Positions 9,947 through 19,490 of a stretch of DNA of 64,000 nt are shown in pieces. The DNA is from Gardnerella vaginalis ATCC 14018 = JCM 11026. GTDB lineage: Bacteria; Actinomycetota; Actinomycetes; Actinomycetales; Bifidobacteriaceae. Every line of letters starts with the position of its first letter. The stretch's first letter is position 1. The notes below the pieces were generated by a model. It saw nothing but the letters and a program-made list of their open reading frames with translations. It was not told where the DNA came from and searched no databases. Both the position numbers and the translations under genes were made by a program. The DNA lies in the NCBI RefSeq assembly GCF_001042655.1, contig NZ_AP012332.1, forward strand, positions 930,001-994,000, written 5' to 3'.

Positions 9947-12655
9947 ATGCCAAACTTTTTATCAAAAAATCACGAGTCTACAGCAAAACATCATTTAAGC
10001 GTTCTTACCAACGATGTGCGCATGTGGCTATCGCAGCGCGTGCTAGCAGCGAAAATAACTCTAGTTTTCTTGGTTATTAACCTTATTCACTGGGTTTTCA
10101 GTACCGTAATGCACATCTATACTTATGGCACCAATGCAACTCTTTCACAATTCTTCTCGTATCATAAACCGAAAATAAGCTCTACTTTTTTGTTTGGGCA
10201 TAGAAATATTACACAGCTTCTGATTAAACTATTCCACTCGCTATTTTTTGTAAATAGTTTCTCATCTCTAATAGTAAATGCAATACTTTCACTTGTTTTA
10301 ATAGGATTAGCCGAAACACGTATCGGTAAAATGCGTTTGCTTTTTGTTTCCGTAACAAGCACTCTTATTGGAACAATACTCGGGCTTACTTTAATCGGTA
10401 ATCTTTCAATGATTATTAGAAACATGCGTTGGATTACTAGAATACCAATTAGACTTTCTCCTTTTACACTTTTTGTTGGAGCTTTTATGGCTGCAGCAAC
10501 ATGCGAATCAATATTGTGGCGTAGACGAATGTTTGTTTTGGGATATGCAATCACGTCTGCAATGCTTCTTTATAGTGGAAATCCTGGGGATTATTGCACA
10601 ATTTTTGCAGCAATTTGTGGCCATATTATTGGCAATCTGATGAACAAAAATAGCAATGCTAATACAAATACTGTGAAAAGCGCGAACTGGTGGGAAGGAA
10701 CAGACTACGAGATTAGACGTCTATTTGCCATAACTCAACTTGTTATGGCTTTAGGACCAGTTCTTGCACTATCTTCTAGATCTCATGCTGGAATACTAAC
10801 TACATTAGGTTTATTCATGTCTCCGCAAATGGGTACGAAACCGTGGCTAGCAAGATGTATATCAAACTATAGTTCAAGCAGTTGCCTGCTTCATTCAGGA
10901 TTACAACACGCAACAATAGGAGGTCTTTGGATTCGTATTCTTTTGCCTATTGTCACTTTAATGATTATATCTTGGGGACTTTTACGCGGAAGAAGACTTG
11001 CAGCTTATGCTGCTATAACAATCAACGGAATTACAGCAGTATATGCAACAATGTATTTTGCTATTTTGCCTTTGATTGCAACTAAACAAACTATGATTTT
11101 CCACAAGAATAATGCTACTTCTATAGCCTTTATGCTTACAGCTTTGCCTCCTTTATTAATAGCAATTCTACTGTTTATAAGCATAAAGCATTTTCCAAAT
11201 CATAGTGATAAGCTTGAGCGCAGAGTTGGATTAGTTGCAATTGTTTTTGCACTATTTTCTACTGGAATAGGATATGTTTGCTTCGGGTTGATTGCACCAA
11301 ATGAATTTAAGCCTGTAGCAGACTTGCATCATTTACTACGTGATCTTCCAGGGCGTTGGATGCCTATGGGCTTTGGATTAAGGTCCAATGCCATGCTTAC
11401 ACCTATAACTCCTTTGTCTTCAGCAATAACTCAAGGTGTTGGAGTTCTATTCTGGCTTGTTCTTTTTGCTGTTTGCATGGTGTGGTTTAGAAACAAAATA
11501 ACAATTAATGAAGAAGACCGCAAAAAAGCAAGCGAGTTAGTTCAACTTGGTGGAGACACCATGAGTTTTATGACAACATGGCATGATAACCACTATTGGT
11601 TCTCCGCCACTGAACATTCTGCAATAGCATACAGACTAAAATATGGAGTTGCTTTAACTCTAACTGGTCCTTTTGGAGATAAAACAGAATATAAACAAGA
11701 TTTGAAAGCGTTTATTCAACTTTGCGAACAAAATTCATGGTCTCCAGCATTCTACGCTGTTCACGATGAAGAACGAAAAGCCTTGGAATCTATTGGTTTT
11801 TCTTCTATAAAAGTTGGAAGCGATATGCTAGTCTACCCTAAAGAGTGGCAAACTAGGGGTAAAAAGTGGCAGGATATTCGCACTGCCATAAACAAGGCAA
11901 AACGTGATGGAATAACAGATGTTCTTAGCACTTACAACGATGCTCCTTGGGAAGTTCAGCAACAAATTATTGAGATTTCGGAAGAATGGGCGGAACTTAA
12001 AGCCCTTCCAGAAATGAAGTTTACTCTTGGCGGTTTGGAAGAATTGCATGATCCTAGAGTAAAGATTTTGTATGCGATTGACGAGAACAATCGCGTTCTT
12101 GGGGTTACAAGTTGGATGCCGACTTATGACAATAATCGCGTAATCGGGTGGACTCTTGATTTTATGAGACATCGCACGGATAGCCCTAATGGAATTATGG
12201 AGTTGCTTATTGCTAGAATGGCGGAACGGTTAAGAGACGAAGGTCTTGAAAATCCAGAATCTGCTGTGGAGTTTATGAGTCTTTCTGCAGCTCCTCTTGC
12301 TGGAATAACAGATATTTGTGAAAATTCTACATTAAGCAATGAGGATTCTAGTAAAGATATCCAGGCAAGCCAAAAGCCTACAATTCATGGAGATTCTCAA
12401 TCTTCAAATCATCATGAATCAAATGATATTATTGTTCATACGCTTGAAATGATGTCCGATATTTTGGAGCCAGCATACGGATTTAAGTCGCTTTATTTCT
12501 TTAAAAAGAAGTTCCAGCCTACTAATAGACCTGTATACATATGCTATTTGGATTCTGCAAAACTAGCACAAATATCGTTAGCTGTTACAAGCTCTTATTT
12601 GCCAGAGACTAATCCTAAGCAGATTTTAGAAATGCTAAAAACTCTTAAAAAATAG
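9947..12655 (+). CDS. MprF-like aminoacyl-phosphatidylglycerol synthase/flippase
   Basis: The 902-residue protein has a long multi-pass membrane region (about a dozen hydrophobic segments, residues 30-530), the first part of which resembles a rhomboid-like fold. It ends in a cytoplasmic DUF2156 domain (about 535-900), the catalytic part of MprF/LysX-type enzymes that move lysine or alanine from aminoacyl-tRNA to phosphatidylglycerol. Typical catalytic-domain motifs are FMSLSAAPLAG and AYGFKSLYFFKKKFQP. The product makes the membrane less negative and protects against cationic peptides. An odd Ser/Asn/His-rich insertion of about 45 residues (near residues 790-835) separates these two motifs. 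The gene follows the esterase with three bases between them. The amino acid used cannot be predicted. It ends at a clear terminator. Confidence 0.85.
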   Translation: MPNFLSKNHESTAKHHLSVLTNDVRMWLSQRVLAAKITLVFLVINLIHWVFSTVMHIYTYGTNATLSQFFSYHKPKISSTFLFGHRNITQLLIKLFHSLFFVNSFSSLIVNAILSLVLIGLAETRIGKMRLLFVSVTSTLIGTILGLTLIGNLSMIIRNMRWITRIPIRLSPFTLFVGAFMAAATCESILWRRRMFVLGYAITSAMLLYSGNPGDYCTIFAAICGHIIGNLMNKNSNANTNTVKSANWWEGTDYEIRRLFAITQLVMALGPVLALSSRSHAGILTTLGLFMSPQMGTKPWLARCISNYSSSSCLLHSGLQHATIGGLWIRILLPIVTLMIISWGLLRGRRLAAYAAITINGITAVYATMYFAILPLIATKQTMIFHKNNATSIAFMLTALPPLLIAILLFISIKHFPNHSDKLERRVGLVAIVFALFSTGIGYVCFGLIAPNEFKPVADLHHLLRDLPGRWMPMGFGLRSNAMLTPITPLSSAITQGVGVLFWLVLFAVCMVWFRNKITINEEDRKKASELVQLGGDTMSFMTTWHDNHYWFSATEHSAIAYRLKYGVALTLTGPFGDKTEYKQDLKAFIQLCEQNSWSPAFYAVHDEERKALESIGFSSIKVGSDMLVYPKEWQTRGKKWQDIRTAINKAKRDGITDVLSTYNDAPWEVQQQIIEISEEWAELKALPEMKFTLGGLEELHDPRVKILYAIDENNRVLGVTSWMPTYDNNRVIGWTLDFMRHRTDSPNGIMELLIARMAERLRDEGLENPESAVEFMSLSAAPLAGITDICENSTLSNEDSSKDIQASQKPTIHGDSQSSNHHESNDIIVHTLEMMSDILEPAYGFKSLYFFKKKFQPTNRPVYICYLDSAKLAQISLAVTSSYLPETNPKQILEMLKTLKK

Positions 12656-12666
12656 TTCATGTAATG

Positions 12667-12703
12667 AAAAATCAGCCTAAATTCTAAATCTAGGCTGATT
12701 TTT
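12667..12703. terminator. Terminator between the mprF-like gene and fur
   Basis: Perfect 13-bp inverted repeat AAAAATCAGCCTA at 12667-12679 with its complement at 12691-12703 and an 11-base loop. A-run on one side and T-run on the other make it usable from both convergent genes. Confidence 0.85.
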
Positions 12704-12739
12704 AACTGTAATTAATTAGATTGATTAATGAGTTTGCAA

Positions 12740-13144
12740 TCAATCTACACTCTGATTACAGTCTGGGCATAATCCAAACACTTCCAAAGTGTGATCTATA
12801 ACCGTATACCCATGAGATTCGGCGATCTTGTGAATCCAACCCTCATCATCAGGAGGCTCTATATCCACGGTTTTACCACACTTTTCACACACAAGATGGT
12901 GGTGATGAGTATTCTCATCGCAAATGCGAAATAGTTGCTGTCCATTAAAACGAACAGTATCAACATCGCCACTTTGTGCAAGCATATTAAGCTGACGATA
13001 CACTGTGGCTAAACCAATGATTTCACCATCTTCCACAAGCAGGCGATGCAGATTCTGTGCAGAAACAAAATTACGCGAAGCTCTTAAATGTTCAAGAACA
13101 GTTTCTTTTTGCTTAGTGTTTCTGCGTACTGGCTCACCAACCAT
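12740..13144 (-). CDS. Fur-family metalloregulator
   Basis: A 134-residue DNA-binding repressor of the Fur/Zur/PerR family. The N-terminal winged helix covers residues 10-75 (with LATVYRQLNMLAQSG as recognition region), and the C-terminal dimerisation domain carries HHHH at 80-83 and two structural-zinc CxxC pairs, Cys86/Cys89 and Cys126/Cys129. Iron, zinc or peroxide specificity cannot be decided from sequence alone. AAAGG-type sites lie upstream of the ATG. It stands 90 bp downstream of purK on the same strand and could be reached by read-through, but no functional link is evident. Confidence 0.93.
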   Translation of the reverse strand: MVGEPVRRNTKQKETVLEHLRASRNFVSAQNLHRLLVEDGEIIGLATVYRQLNMLAQSGDVDTVRFNGQQLFRICDENTHHHHLVCEKCGKTVDIEPPDDEGWIHKIAESHGYTVIDHTLEVFGLCPDCNQSVD

Positions 13145-13236
13145 TATTTAACCTTTTACCTTTCAAACTATTAAAAAATCTAATACTAGTCCAACAAACT
13201 ATAACTATTTAAATTTTAAGACTAATACTAAATCTT

Positions 13237-14409
13237 TTAATCAAGCTCGTCATCCCAACAGCCAGTAGCATCTAATTCTGCAGCTTCTTTAACTGGGTCA
13301 TCACACAAAACAGTAATATGACCCATTTTGCGATTTTTACGAACCTCAGCCTTTCCATAGTCATGAACATGCCATTCTGGATGCTCTAATATAAGAGAAC
13401 GAGTAGGAGCAACATGTTGACCAAGAACATTAACCATCACTGCAGGAGAAAGCAGCTTAGGCTTTTTTAAAGGCCATCCAACAATACCGCGAATATGTGC
13501 TTCAAACTGATCCATATCGCAAGCTTCAATCGTGTAATGCCCAGAATTGTGAGGGCGAGGAGCAAGCTCGTTTACTACTACACGATTATCTTTAGTAATA
13601 AATAACTCAATGCCAAGCGTTCCAGCAAGCTCAAAACCTTTAGCCAGTTGAAGCGCTAAATCGTGTGCGGTCTCTTCTACAACAGGATCCACAACTGCAG
13701 GTGCGAGAGTCATATGAAGAATGCTATTGTGATGAACGTTTTTTACAAGAGGATAAGTCACAAAATCATTACCATTGCCGGAAACAAGAATTGAAGCTTC
13801 AAAAGCAAAATCTACAAAGCCTTCAAGAATAGACGGAGGGAATTTTCCTCCCCTATCGGAACGGTGATGAATATTAGCAACATCTTCTTCAGTGCGAAGA
13901 ACATCCTGACCATGACCATCATAGCCACCACGACGAGTCTTAAGAATAGCAGGCAAACCAATTTCTTCGATTGCTGCGTCTAAATCGTCAAGATTATTGA
14001 CTTCACGCCATTTAGCTGTTTCAATGCCATGCTTATTAATAAACTCTTTTTCACAAACACGATCTTGTGTAACACGCAATAAATCTGTGCCCTGAGGAAT
14101 AGCTGTTAAATGACGAACCTTATCTAACGCATCTGCGTTAACATTTTCAAACTCGTATGTAAGAACATCACAACGTTCAGCAAGCTCGCGCAAGCCTTCA
14201 GGATCATCATAATTTGCCTCAACCTGCAAATCTGCAACCTGAAATACTGGGCAATCAAGCGTTGGATCTAAAACTCCTATGCGGAATCCCATATGTCTAG
14301 CTGCAATAGCCATCATGCGTCCCAATTGACCGCCGCCAATAATTCCAATAGTGGCTCCTGGCATCAAACGCTCTACAGCACCATTAGTGACTTCAGATAA
14401 GCTCGGCAT
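13237..14409 (-). CDS. purK: 5-(carboxyamino)imidazole ribonucleotide synthase
   Basis: ATP-grasp enzyme that carboxylates AIR with bicarbonate to give N5-CAIR. I start at the ATG at 14409 ([13 protein letters not shown]) because TTGAGGA is properly spaced ahead of it; the frame extends to a TTG at 14421. The protein of about 390 residues has the Rossmann-like start [17 protein letters not shown], the ATP-grasp region [16 protein letters not shown] and the metal-binding [18 protein letters not shown]. It overlaps the end of purE by 17 bases, indicating translational coupling. With purE it completes the AIR-to-CAIR step missing from the forward purine operon at the left of the window. Confidence 0.96.
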   Translation of the reverse strand: MPSLSEVTNGAVERLMPGATIGIIGGGQLGRMMAIAARHMGFRIGVLDPTLDCPVFQVADLQVEANYDDPEGLRELAERCDVLTYEFENVNADALDKVRHLTAIPQGTDLLRVTQDRVCEKEFINKHGIETAKWREVNNLDDLDAAIEEIGLPAILKTRRGGYDGHGQDVLRTEEDVANIHHRSDRGGKFPPSILEGFVDFAFEASILVSGNGNDFVTYPLVKNVHHNSILHMTLAPAVVDPVVEETAHDLALQLAKGFELAGTLGIELFITKDNRVVVNELAPRPHNSGHYTIEACDMDQFEAHIRGIVGWPLKKPKLLSPAVMVNVLGQHVAPTRSLILEHPEWHVHDYGKAEVRKNRKMGHITVLCDDPVKEAAELDATGCWDDELD

Positions 14410-14899
14410 TAGATTCCTCAACCTTCTCTTTTAATTCTTGACGGTAATCTTCAAGTTCGTCTGCAAGACGATTATCTGTTGTGCTCAACATGCTTACTGC
14501 AAGCAAACCAGCATTTGTAGCTCCCGAGTTGCCCACAGCTGTTGTAGCAACAGGAATACCACCAGGCATTTGCACTATAGAAAGCAAAGAATCCCAGCCC
14601 GAAAGAGCATGGGATTTTACAGGAACACCAACAACTGGAAGAGTTGTTTGAGCAGCAATCATACCTGGTAAGTGTGCTGCTCCACCAGCGCCAGCAATAA
14701 TTACGCGAAAACCATTTTTTCTAGCACTGTGAGCAAAATCTGCCATAAGTTCTGGAGTGCGATGTGCAGAAATAACTTTTTTCATATACGGCACTCTGAA
14801 TCTTTCTAGGATTTCGCAGGCATGACGCATGGTTTCCCAATCACTTGAAGACCCCATAACAACTGCCACAATAGGCTTAGAATCTGACACTTCAGCCAC
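14393..14899 (-). CDS. purE: N5-carboxyaminoimidazole ribonucleotide mutase
   Basis: Rearranges N5-CAIR to CAIR. The open frame reaches 14977, but the start chosen is GTG at 14899 ([20 protein letters not shown]) because GGGGAGG at 14905-14911 is five bases upstream and the family begins here. That gives 168 residues, the normal class I PurE size. The signature [12 protein letters not shown] lies at the N-terminus, SAHRTPE near residue 50, and the glycine-rich [13 protein letters not shown] follows. It is first in the minus-strand purE-purK operon. Confidence 0.96.
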   Translation of the reverse strand: MAEVSDSKPIVAVVMGSSSDWETMRHACEILERFRVPYMKKVISAHRTPELMADFAHSARKNGFRVIIAGAGGAAHLPGMIAAQTTLPVVGVPVKSHALSGWDSLLSIVQMPGGIPVATTAVGNSGATNAGLLAVSMLSTTDNRLADELEDYRQELKEKVEESNAELI

Positions 14900-14931
14900 A
14901 ACAACCTCCCCGTGTATGCACTGATACGCAA

Positions 14932-14974
14932 CTTCTGCGCAAAGGTTACGCACAGGTTTTACTTTACGCAGAAG
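14932..14974 (-). promoter_or_regulatory. Inverted repeat in the purE leader
   Basis: CTTCTGCG at 14932-14939 is complementary to CGCAGAAG at 14967-14974, just upstream of the purE ribosome binding site. It could be an operator or a leader hairpin. Only 8-bp arms, so chance is possible. Confidence 0.35.
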
Positions 14975-15007
14975 CACGGAAAAATCGTTGATAATTAGTC
15001 TTTTATA

Positions 15008-15646
15008 TTATTTTTTTGTTAACTGTTTGTTTTTGAGAACATATTTTATGTCTGCAGCAGCCGCCACATCGCTCGAATGTGTTACAACAATCACGCATTT
15101 TCCGTGTTTATGAGCTGCGTCTTTTAAGATTGATATAACTTCTTGTGTTGTATTTGGATCCAAGCTACCTGTTGGCTCATCGGCAAGAATAACAGGAGCA
15201 GAAGATACAAGCGCTCGCGCAATAGCCACTCGCTGCTGCTGCCCGCCAGAAAGCTTTGTTATATTTCTAGTTGATTCGTCTTCACTAAGTCCCAGTTCTT
15301 TAAGAATCTTGGAATCAGCATTTGAATTAACAAGACGCAAGTTTTCTACAGGAGTCAAGTAGTCGATTAGATTGAAATTCTGAAAAACTAAAGACACATG
15401 ATTCTTGCGATGATTAGAATATCCACCATTCTTGGAAATATCTTGTCCATCAAACAATACTGTTCCTTTTGTTGGAGTATCTAATCCCGCTAGAAGAGAT
15501 AGCATAGTGGATTTTCCAGCTCCAGATTGACCTGTAATACTGTATATTTTCCCTGATTCAAAATCCGCATTAACGTTTCTAAGAACAGGAATATTAGTTG
15601 CACCATAAGAATAATCAACGTTGTTAAGTTTTAATAAAGTAGTCAT
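15008..15646 (-). CDS. ABC transporter ATP-binding protein, MacB/LolD type
   Basis: The 212-residue ATPase has Walker [12 protein letters not shown] (about residues 38-48), signature [15 protein letters not shown], Walker [13 protein letters not shown] and switch histidine VVTHSS. The sequence belongs to the LolD/MacB/FtsE group that pairs with FtsX-like permeases. TTGGAG precedes the ATG. It is the last gene of a minus-strand unit after two permeases, separated from the second by an AT-rich 158-bp gap with short tandem repeats. The substrate is unknown; such systems export lipids or peptides, or act in envelope stress and bacitracin-type resistance. Confidence 0.92.
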   Translation of the reverse strand: MTTLLKLNNVDYSYGATNIPVLRNVNADFESGKIYSITGQSGAGKSTMLSLLAGLDTPTKGTVLFDGQDISKNGGYSNHRKNHVSLVFQNFNLIDYLTPVENLRLVNSNADSKILKELGLSEDESTRNITKLSGGQQQRVAIARALVSSAPVILADEPTGSLDPNTTQEVISILKDAAHKHGKCVIVVTHSSDVAAAADIKYVLKNKQLTKK

Positions 15647-15804
15647 AATAAAACTCCAATATTTTCTAAATTTAATATTTCATACTTAATATTTAATACT
15701 TGTAAATTTTTAATTTTCTATCAGAATCCGAATCTTATTCTTAATAAAATCCAGTTAAATCCAATCTTCTAATTGATTCATATTAATTATCTAAGAAAAT
15801 CACC

Positions 15805-17145
15805 TCAGCTCATTGAATTCAATACAAAGCGAGGCTTTTTAAACATTATTGGCGCAAGAGCAATGCATAGAGATACAAACGCTATAGCAAATCCTATAAG
15901 AATAGCAAAAAATGTTTGTTTATTTGGAATCCAAGAAATGCTTAAGTCAGAAATTGTACTATTTGAGACATTAGCCAATAGCATTGATCCTACACTTGAA
16001 GATATTGCAGACCCAATTAGAATTGATGCAACTGAACAGAAGGCTGTTATTATAAAAACTTCTATAATCATTTGCAAAGCTATTACAGACTTGTTCATAC
16101 CAATTGCCATTAGAACTCCAACTTCGTGAATCCTTCCTCGAACCCAAAAAACAAGAACTAAACCAAGCACTATAATTCCGACTAATGCAAGACACATTAA
16201 AATCATTGTTACTAGTTGCTTAACTGTTTTTACAGATTGAAGAACAGAGGCAAATCTTTGCGCATTGTTTTCTACAGAAAGCATGCCATCGCCATCGTTT
16301 TTAGCGATTTTATTAGCTTCTTCTAAAGCTTTAGTTAGATTATTTGAATTTTGCATAACGCACTTTATAGAACTGCGATTTTTACTTCCAGACAGGTAAA
16401 GAGCGGATTCTAAATCAGTTATTACGCGATTTTCGGAAGAGTCTGACGGCAACGCACCTTTTGTTTGCATCTTGCCAGAAAAAATACCAACAACCTTAAG
16501 ATTAATGCTTTTGCTGCCTTGTTTTAGCTTTAAAACAGAGCCGAGTTTAAGATTATTTTGCTTAGCAAAAGACTTGTGAATTATTGCAGATTTTGCGCGC
16601 TTAAAGTCGCCAGGTGCCGAAGAATCAATATGATTACCTTCCTCAAGCTTATATAATCCTTCTTGAAATCCTTGTGATAACTGTGATCTAGTTGTTCCCG
16701 TTATTGAAACAAGCGAAAACATCTCATCATTGTCTAAACGCGGACCATGTATTGGCGCTACAATTTTAACGTTAACAGGATTTGCTAAAACATCTTTTTC
16801 TTCTGCAATAGTTTTTATTCCACTAATCTTTTTAAATTTTGCAATAAGATTTTCTGGAATTCCTTCGTTTTTTTGCAAATCTTGAGGAATATCTTGCTGC
16901 GATTGATTAGCAGAATCACTAGCAGAATCAGACTCTGGTAAAGTCTCTCCCTGCGTTTTTGCATAAACGCTAAAACCTAAGCCAATATTAGAAGCTATTT
17001 GATTCTCAAGATTTTTTACAGAAGCAATAACTCCACTCTGGCAAATAAGCGCACTAAGAACAACCGTAATAATCAAAGCTAAAATAGCACTGCGCCTTGG
17101 TTTTCTAACTATAGCTAGCCAAGCTCTTTTTATAATTTGAGTCAT
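15805..17145 (-). CDS. FtsX-like ABC transporter permease (second of pair)
   Basis: About 446 residues with one N-terminal membrane segment, a large extracellular domain (about residues 45-290) and three C-terminal membrane segments, the MacB/FtsX layout. The ATG at 17145 (MTQIIKRAWLAIVRKPRRS) is chosen over the longer frame because AGGTGG is well placed ahead of it. The extracellular part carries a Ser/Asp/Gln-rich stretch soon after the first membrane segment. It follows the other permease by 24 bases, so the two form a heterodimeric permease served by the downstream ATPase. Substrate not predictable. Confidence 0.88.
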   Translation of the reverse strand: MTQIIKRAWLAIVRKPRRSAILALIITVVLSALICQSGVIASVKNLENQIASNIGLGFSVYAKTQGETLPESDSASDSANQSQQDIPQDLQKNEGIPENLIAKFKKISGIKTIAEEKDVLANPVNVKIVAPIHGPRLDNDEMFSLVSITGTTRSQLSQGFQEGLYKLEEGNHIDSSAPGDFKRAKSAIIHKSFAKQNNLKLGSVLKLKQGSKSINLKVVGIFSGKMQTKGALPSDSSENRVITDLESALYLSGSKNRSSIKCVMQNSNNLTKALEEANKIAKNDGDGMLSVENNAQRFASVLQSVKTVKQLVTMILMCLALVGIIVLGLVLVFWVRGRIHEVGVLMAIGMNKSVIALQMIIEVFIITAFCSVASILIGSAISSSVGSMLLANVSNSTISDLSISWIPNKQTFFAILIGFAIAFVSLCIALAPIMFKKPRFVLNSMS

Positions 17146-17169
17146 TTTACCACCTACTTTTGCAGCCAA

Positions 17170-18540
17170 CTACTTTTGCATGCCAAGCAAATCTCTAGGA
17201 GACTTTCGCAAAATAGGAAGATAAGACAACGCAACTGCCACAATAATAACCATCAGAACAATTAATGACGATTGAATTAAACATTCTGTGTTAACTTGAA
17301 CAGCAATCTTATCTAATGTTCTCGTTGCCATGCTCGATTCTAGATTTCCTCCAGCTTGACCCATCGAACTAAGCTGCTGCGCGGCAGAATTTTTTACTGA
17401 GCCTAATGCGCAATCACTAATCCAAGGAGATATTGCGCTCGCAAAACCGTAACCTATTGCAATAGCTGGAATAGCAAGTATCACAAGCTCAAAAAGCTGC
17501 TGCAACACAAGGGACGCCTTTCCAACACCAATTGAAGTTAGAACACCAATTTCTCTTCTACGCTCATTAATCCAAAGAATAAGCACTAATCCTAAAGCAA
17601 TTACAGCAAACGCGCTTACTGCAATAACTGTTATGTTCATCATGGATTTTACGCCTTTTGCTGCTCCAATCATGCCTTGTACGAATTGATCATCTCGAGT
17701 AATCTGATAGTTTTGCAAATCAATCGGCAGCTTAGACGCTTCTTCAATCACAGAATCTGCGTCCGCTCCTTTTTTAACCTTAAAACTTGCGTCCTGGTAT
17801 ATTTCTTTTCCAGGCTTATATTTGTAAAGTTCTCTAGTTGTTTTTAAATCTGTATACACAGTGTTTGCAGTTAATTCCGCACGTGTTGCAACTGGGCGAT
17901 TATTAGCTCCGCCATAAATTCCAACTATGCGTGTTTTTACTTGCTCCGTAGAATGGTTAAGATTATCGGCGTCAAACGGGTTTGCTTTAAGTGTTAACGA
18001 ATCGCCTAATTTTAAGCCATTTAGTTTTGCTAAATCTTCGTGGATTAAGGAAGCATGCTCATCTGATTCTTGCAAAGCTCTTCCTTTAACCATGTGAATT
18101 GATTTTGTTTTGAACGCATTTAGACCCTTAGAGGAGTTTGTTCCCTCTAGGTTTACAGCGTTTCCGAATTGCTTTTCTCTACGAGCATCGTAGTCTTGAA
18201 CACCTTTGATTCTAGCTGCTTTTGCACCAACTAAATCGGCAGTAACATTTTGACGCAAAACATACGAATCAACATTTTTTAGTGACGCTATTTTTTTAAC
18301 ATCACTTGGCTTAACAGTTCCTGCTCCCCTAGGAGTTCCAGGATTTACTTGCGGATTATTTGCTAAAACAAAACTAGATTCTGCCTGTTCTTCTACCTTT
18401 TTGCCTTCTTTTTCTGCAGCAATCGCAACTGCAGAAGATGCCAGCAGAAGCGTTGAAATTAATGCTAATATTACAAACACTATTGCTGATTTCACTCTTT
18501 TTCTCAAAACGTAGCGTATTGCGCGAGAAATAAATGTCAT
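17170..18540 (-). CDS. FtsX-like ABC transporter permease (first of pair)
   Basis: The 456-residue protein begins with a basic stretch and membrane segment (MTFISRAIRYVLRKRVKSA), followed by a large extracellular domain (about 45-290) and three further membrane segments. LWINERRREIGVLTSIGVG near residue 320 is the conserved FtsX cytoplasmic-loop signature. GGAAGG lies six bases before the ATG at 18540. First gene of the ABC operon; the upstream gap holds GTACAAT direct repeats that may be a regulator site. Confidence 0.88.
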   Translation of the reverse strand: MTFISRAIRYVLRKRVKSAIVFVILALISTLLLASSAVAIAAEKEGKKVEEQAESSFVLANNPQVNPGTPRGAGTVKPSDVKKIASLKNVDSYVLRQNVTADLVGAKAARIKGVQDYDARREKQFGNAVNLEGTNSSKGLNAFKTKSIHMVKGRALQESDEHASLIHEDLAKLNGLKLGDSLTLKANPFDADNLNHSTEQVKTRIVGIYGGANNRPVATRAELTANTVYTDLKTTRELYKYKPGKEIYQDASFKVKKGADADSVIEEASKLPIDLQNYQITRDDQFVQGMIGAAKGVKSMMNITVIAVSAFAVIALGLVLILWINERRREIGVLTSIGVGKASLVLQQLFELVILAIPAIAIGYGFASAISPWISDCALGSVKNSAAQQLSSMGQAGGNLESSMATRTLDKIAVQVNTECLIQSSLIVLMVIIVAVALSYLPILRKSPRDLLGMQK

Positions 18541-18595
18541 CGACTACCTTCCTCATTGAACACTTGTCATTATGAAATTGTCTGTTACAAAATAG

Positions 18596-18611
18596 GTACA
18601 ATAAGTACAAT
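18596..18611 (-). promoter_or_regulatory. Direct repeat GTACAAT, possible operator of the ABC exporter operon
   Basis: Two identical GTACAAT heptamers begin 9 bp apart, about 55-70 bp upstream of the first permease start, with a weaker copy (GTTACAA at 18584) before them. Closely spaced direct repeats at such a position suggest a regulator site. Function is inferred. Confidence 0.35.
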
Positions 18612-18909
18612 CTCGTAGCTTATATGATTTACCCTTATAAAAAGCTAAGAAAGAACTGTTGATTTTCTTTAAATATCTTAGAAAATTTTATGAAAATTAC
18701 TGATTTAATCTAAAAAATATGCGCAATATTGTTATAATCATTTTAAATATTTTTAGTTGTCGAATGATTATAGAAGAAAATTACGCAAACAAACTATAAG
18801 TTTTACTAATTAAAACTTACTAGTCAAAAAAATTTATTTTGCATGATTTAACTAGAATTTGCATGATCATTTTGCAAGATTTGCATAGATAAAAGCGTGT
18901 AAAACAAAC

Positions 18910-18945
18910 AAGGCGCGCACATTGTATTACCAAAGCGCCCGCCTT
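18910..18945 (-). terminator. Terminator of the small membrane protein gene
   Basis: AAGGCGCGC at 18910-18918 pairs with GCGCCCGCCTT at 18935-18945 with a two-base bulge. On the minus strand the stem is followed by a T-rich stretch. It lies about 45 bp after the stop of the minus-strand gene at 18990. Confidence 0.6.
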
Positions 18946-18989
18946 AATTATTTTTATTTATAAACAAACCTAAATCGACCCAAATCTAA

Positions 18990-19445
18990 CTAAAGCGCGG
19001 TACCGTGCTGATCGAGTCGCGGATTTTGCTTAGAGTTGCTAAAGCTAAAGAACAGCCCAAACACGCCCAAAGCAAACAACACTGCAACAGTTATAACAAG
19101 CACCATTGGCTGACTTGGCAGCCACATAATTACCAAGAACGCGAATGCAGAAAGCAAGAGAACAGCCCAAGAACACACGCCAATAACTTTGCGAACAGTA
19201 TTCCAAGTATCATCTCCAGCCTTAGCTCGCTTAATATTACGAGTTAACTGTTCCTCTTGTTCTGTAACGCTAGAAGATGGCTTCCAACCGTCAACGCCGT
19301 TTTCTTGGAGCCTTCTTGAATGTTCTTGCAGATTGTATTCGTCAATCATTCCACCGCGACCGCGGCCATTCGTTTGATCGTATTGAGACGGGATTCCCCT
19401 ACGACTCTGCCTGGCTTTTGCTCTACGCTCTTTGCGGTTTGCCAT
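18990..19445 (-). CDS. Small conserved-type membrane protein, unknown function
   Basis: About 151 residues from the ATG at 19445 (MANRKERRAKARQSRRG), chosen because AGAAAGGA precedes it; the frame extends further upstream. The first 85 residues are hydrophilic and very basic at the start, with a Gly/Arg-rich stretch. Two membrane segments follow (about residues 92-114 and 117-138), then a short polar tail. I do not recognise a family. The layout suggests a membrane protein with a cytoplasmic, possibly nucleic-acid- or lipid-binding N-terminus. It is next to hemW-lepA on the same strand with a 45-bp gap. Confidence 0.75.
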   Translation of the reverse strand: MANRKERRAKARQSRRGIPSQYDQTNGRGRGGMIDEYNLQEHSRRLQENGVDGWKPSSSVTEQEEQLTRNIKRAKAGDDTWNTVRKVIGVCSWAVLLLSAFAFLVIMWLPSQPMVLVITVAVLFALGVFGLFFSFSNSKQNPRLDQHGTAL

Positions 19446-19490
19446 GATTGATTCCTTTCTGCATTGAATTTTCACACAATACGAATCATT

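Larger units (their letters stand above)
18541..18989. other. Intergenic region with direct repeats
   Basis: No gene is evident in these 449 AT-rich bases. They contain two GTACAAT copies (18596-18602 and 18605-18611) just upstream of the ABC operon, a cluster of TTTGCATGAT-like copies at 18838-18890, and a terminator-like stem at 18910-18945 for the next minus-strand gene. Confidence 0.7.
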
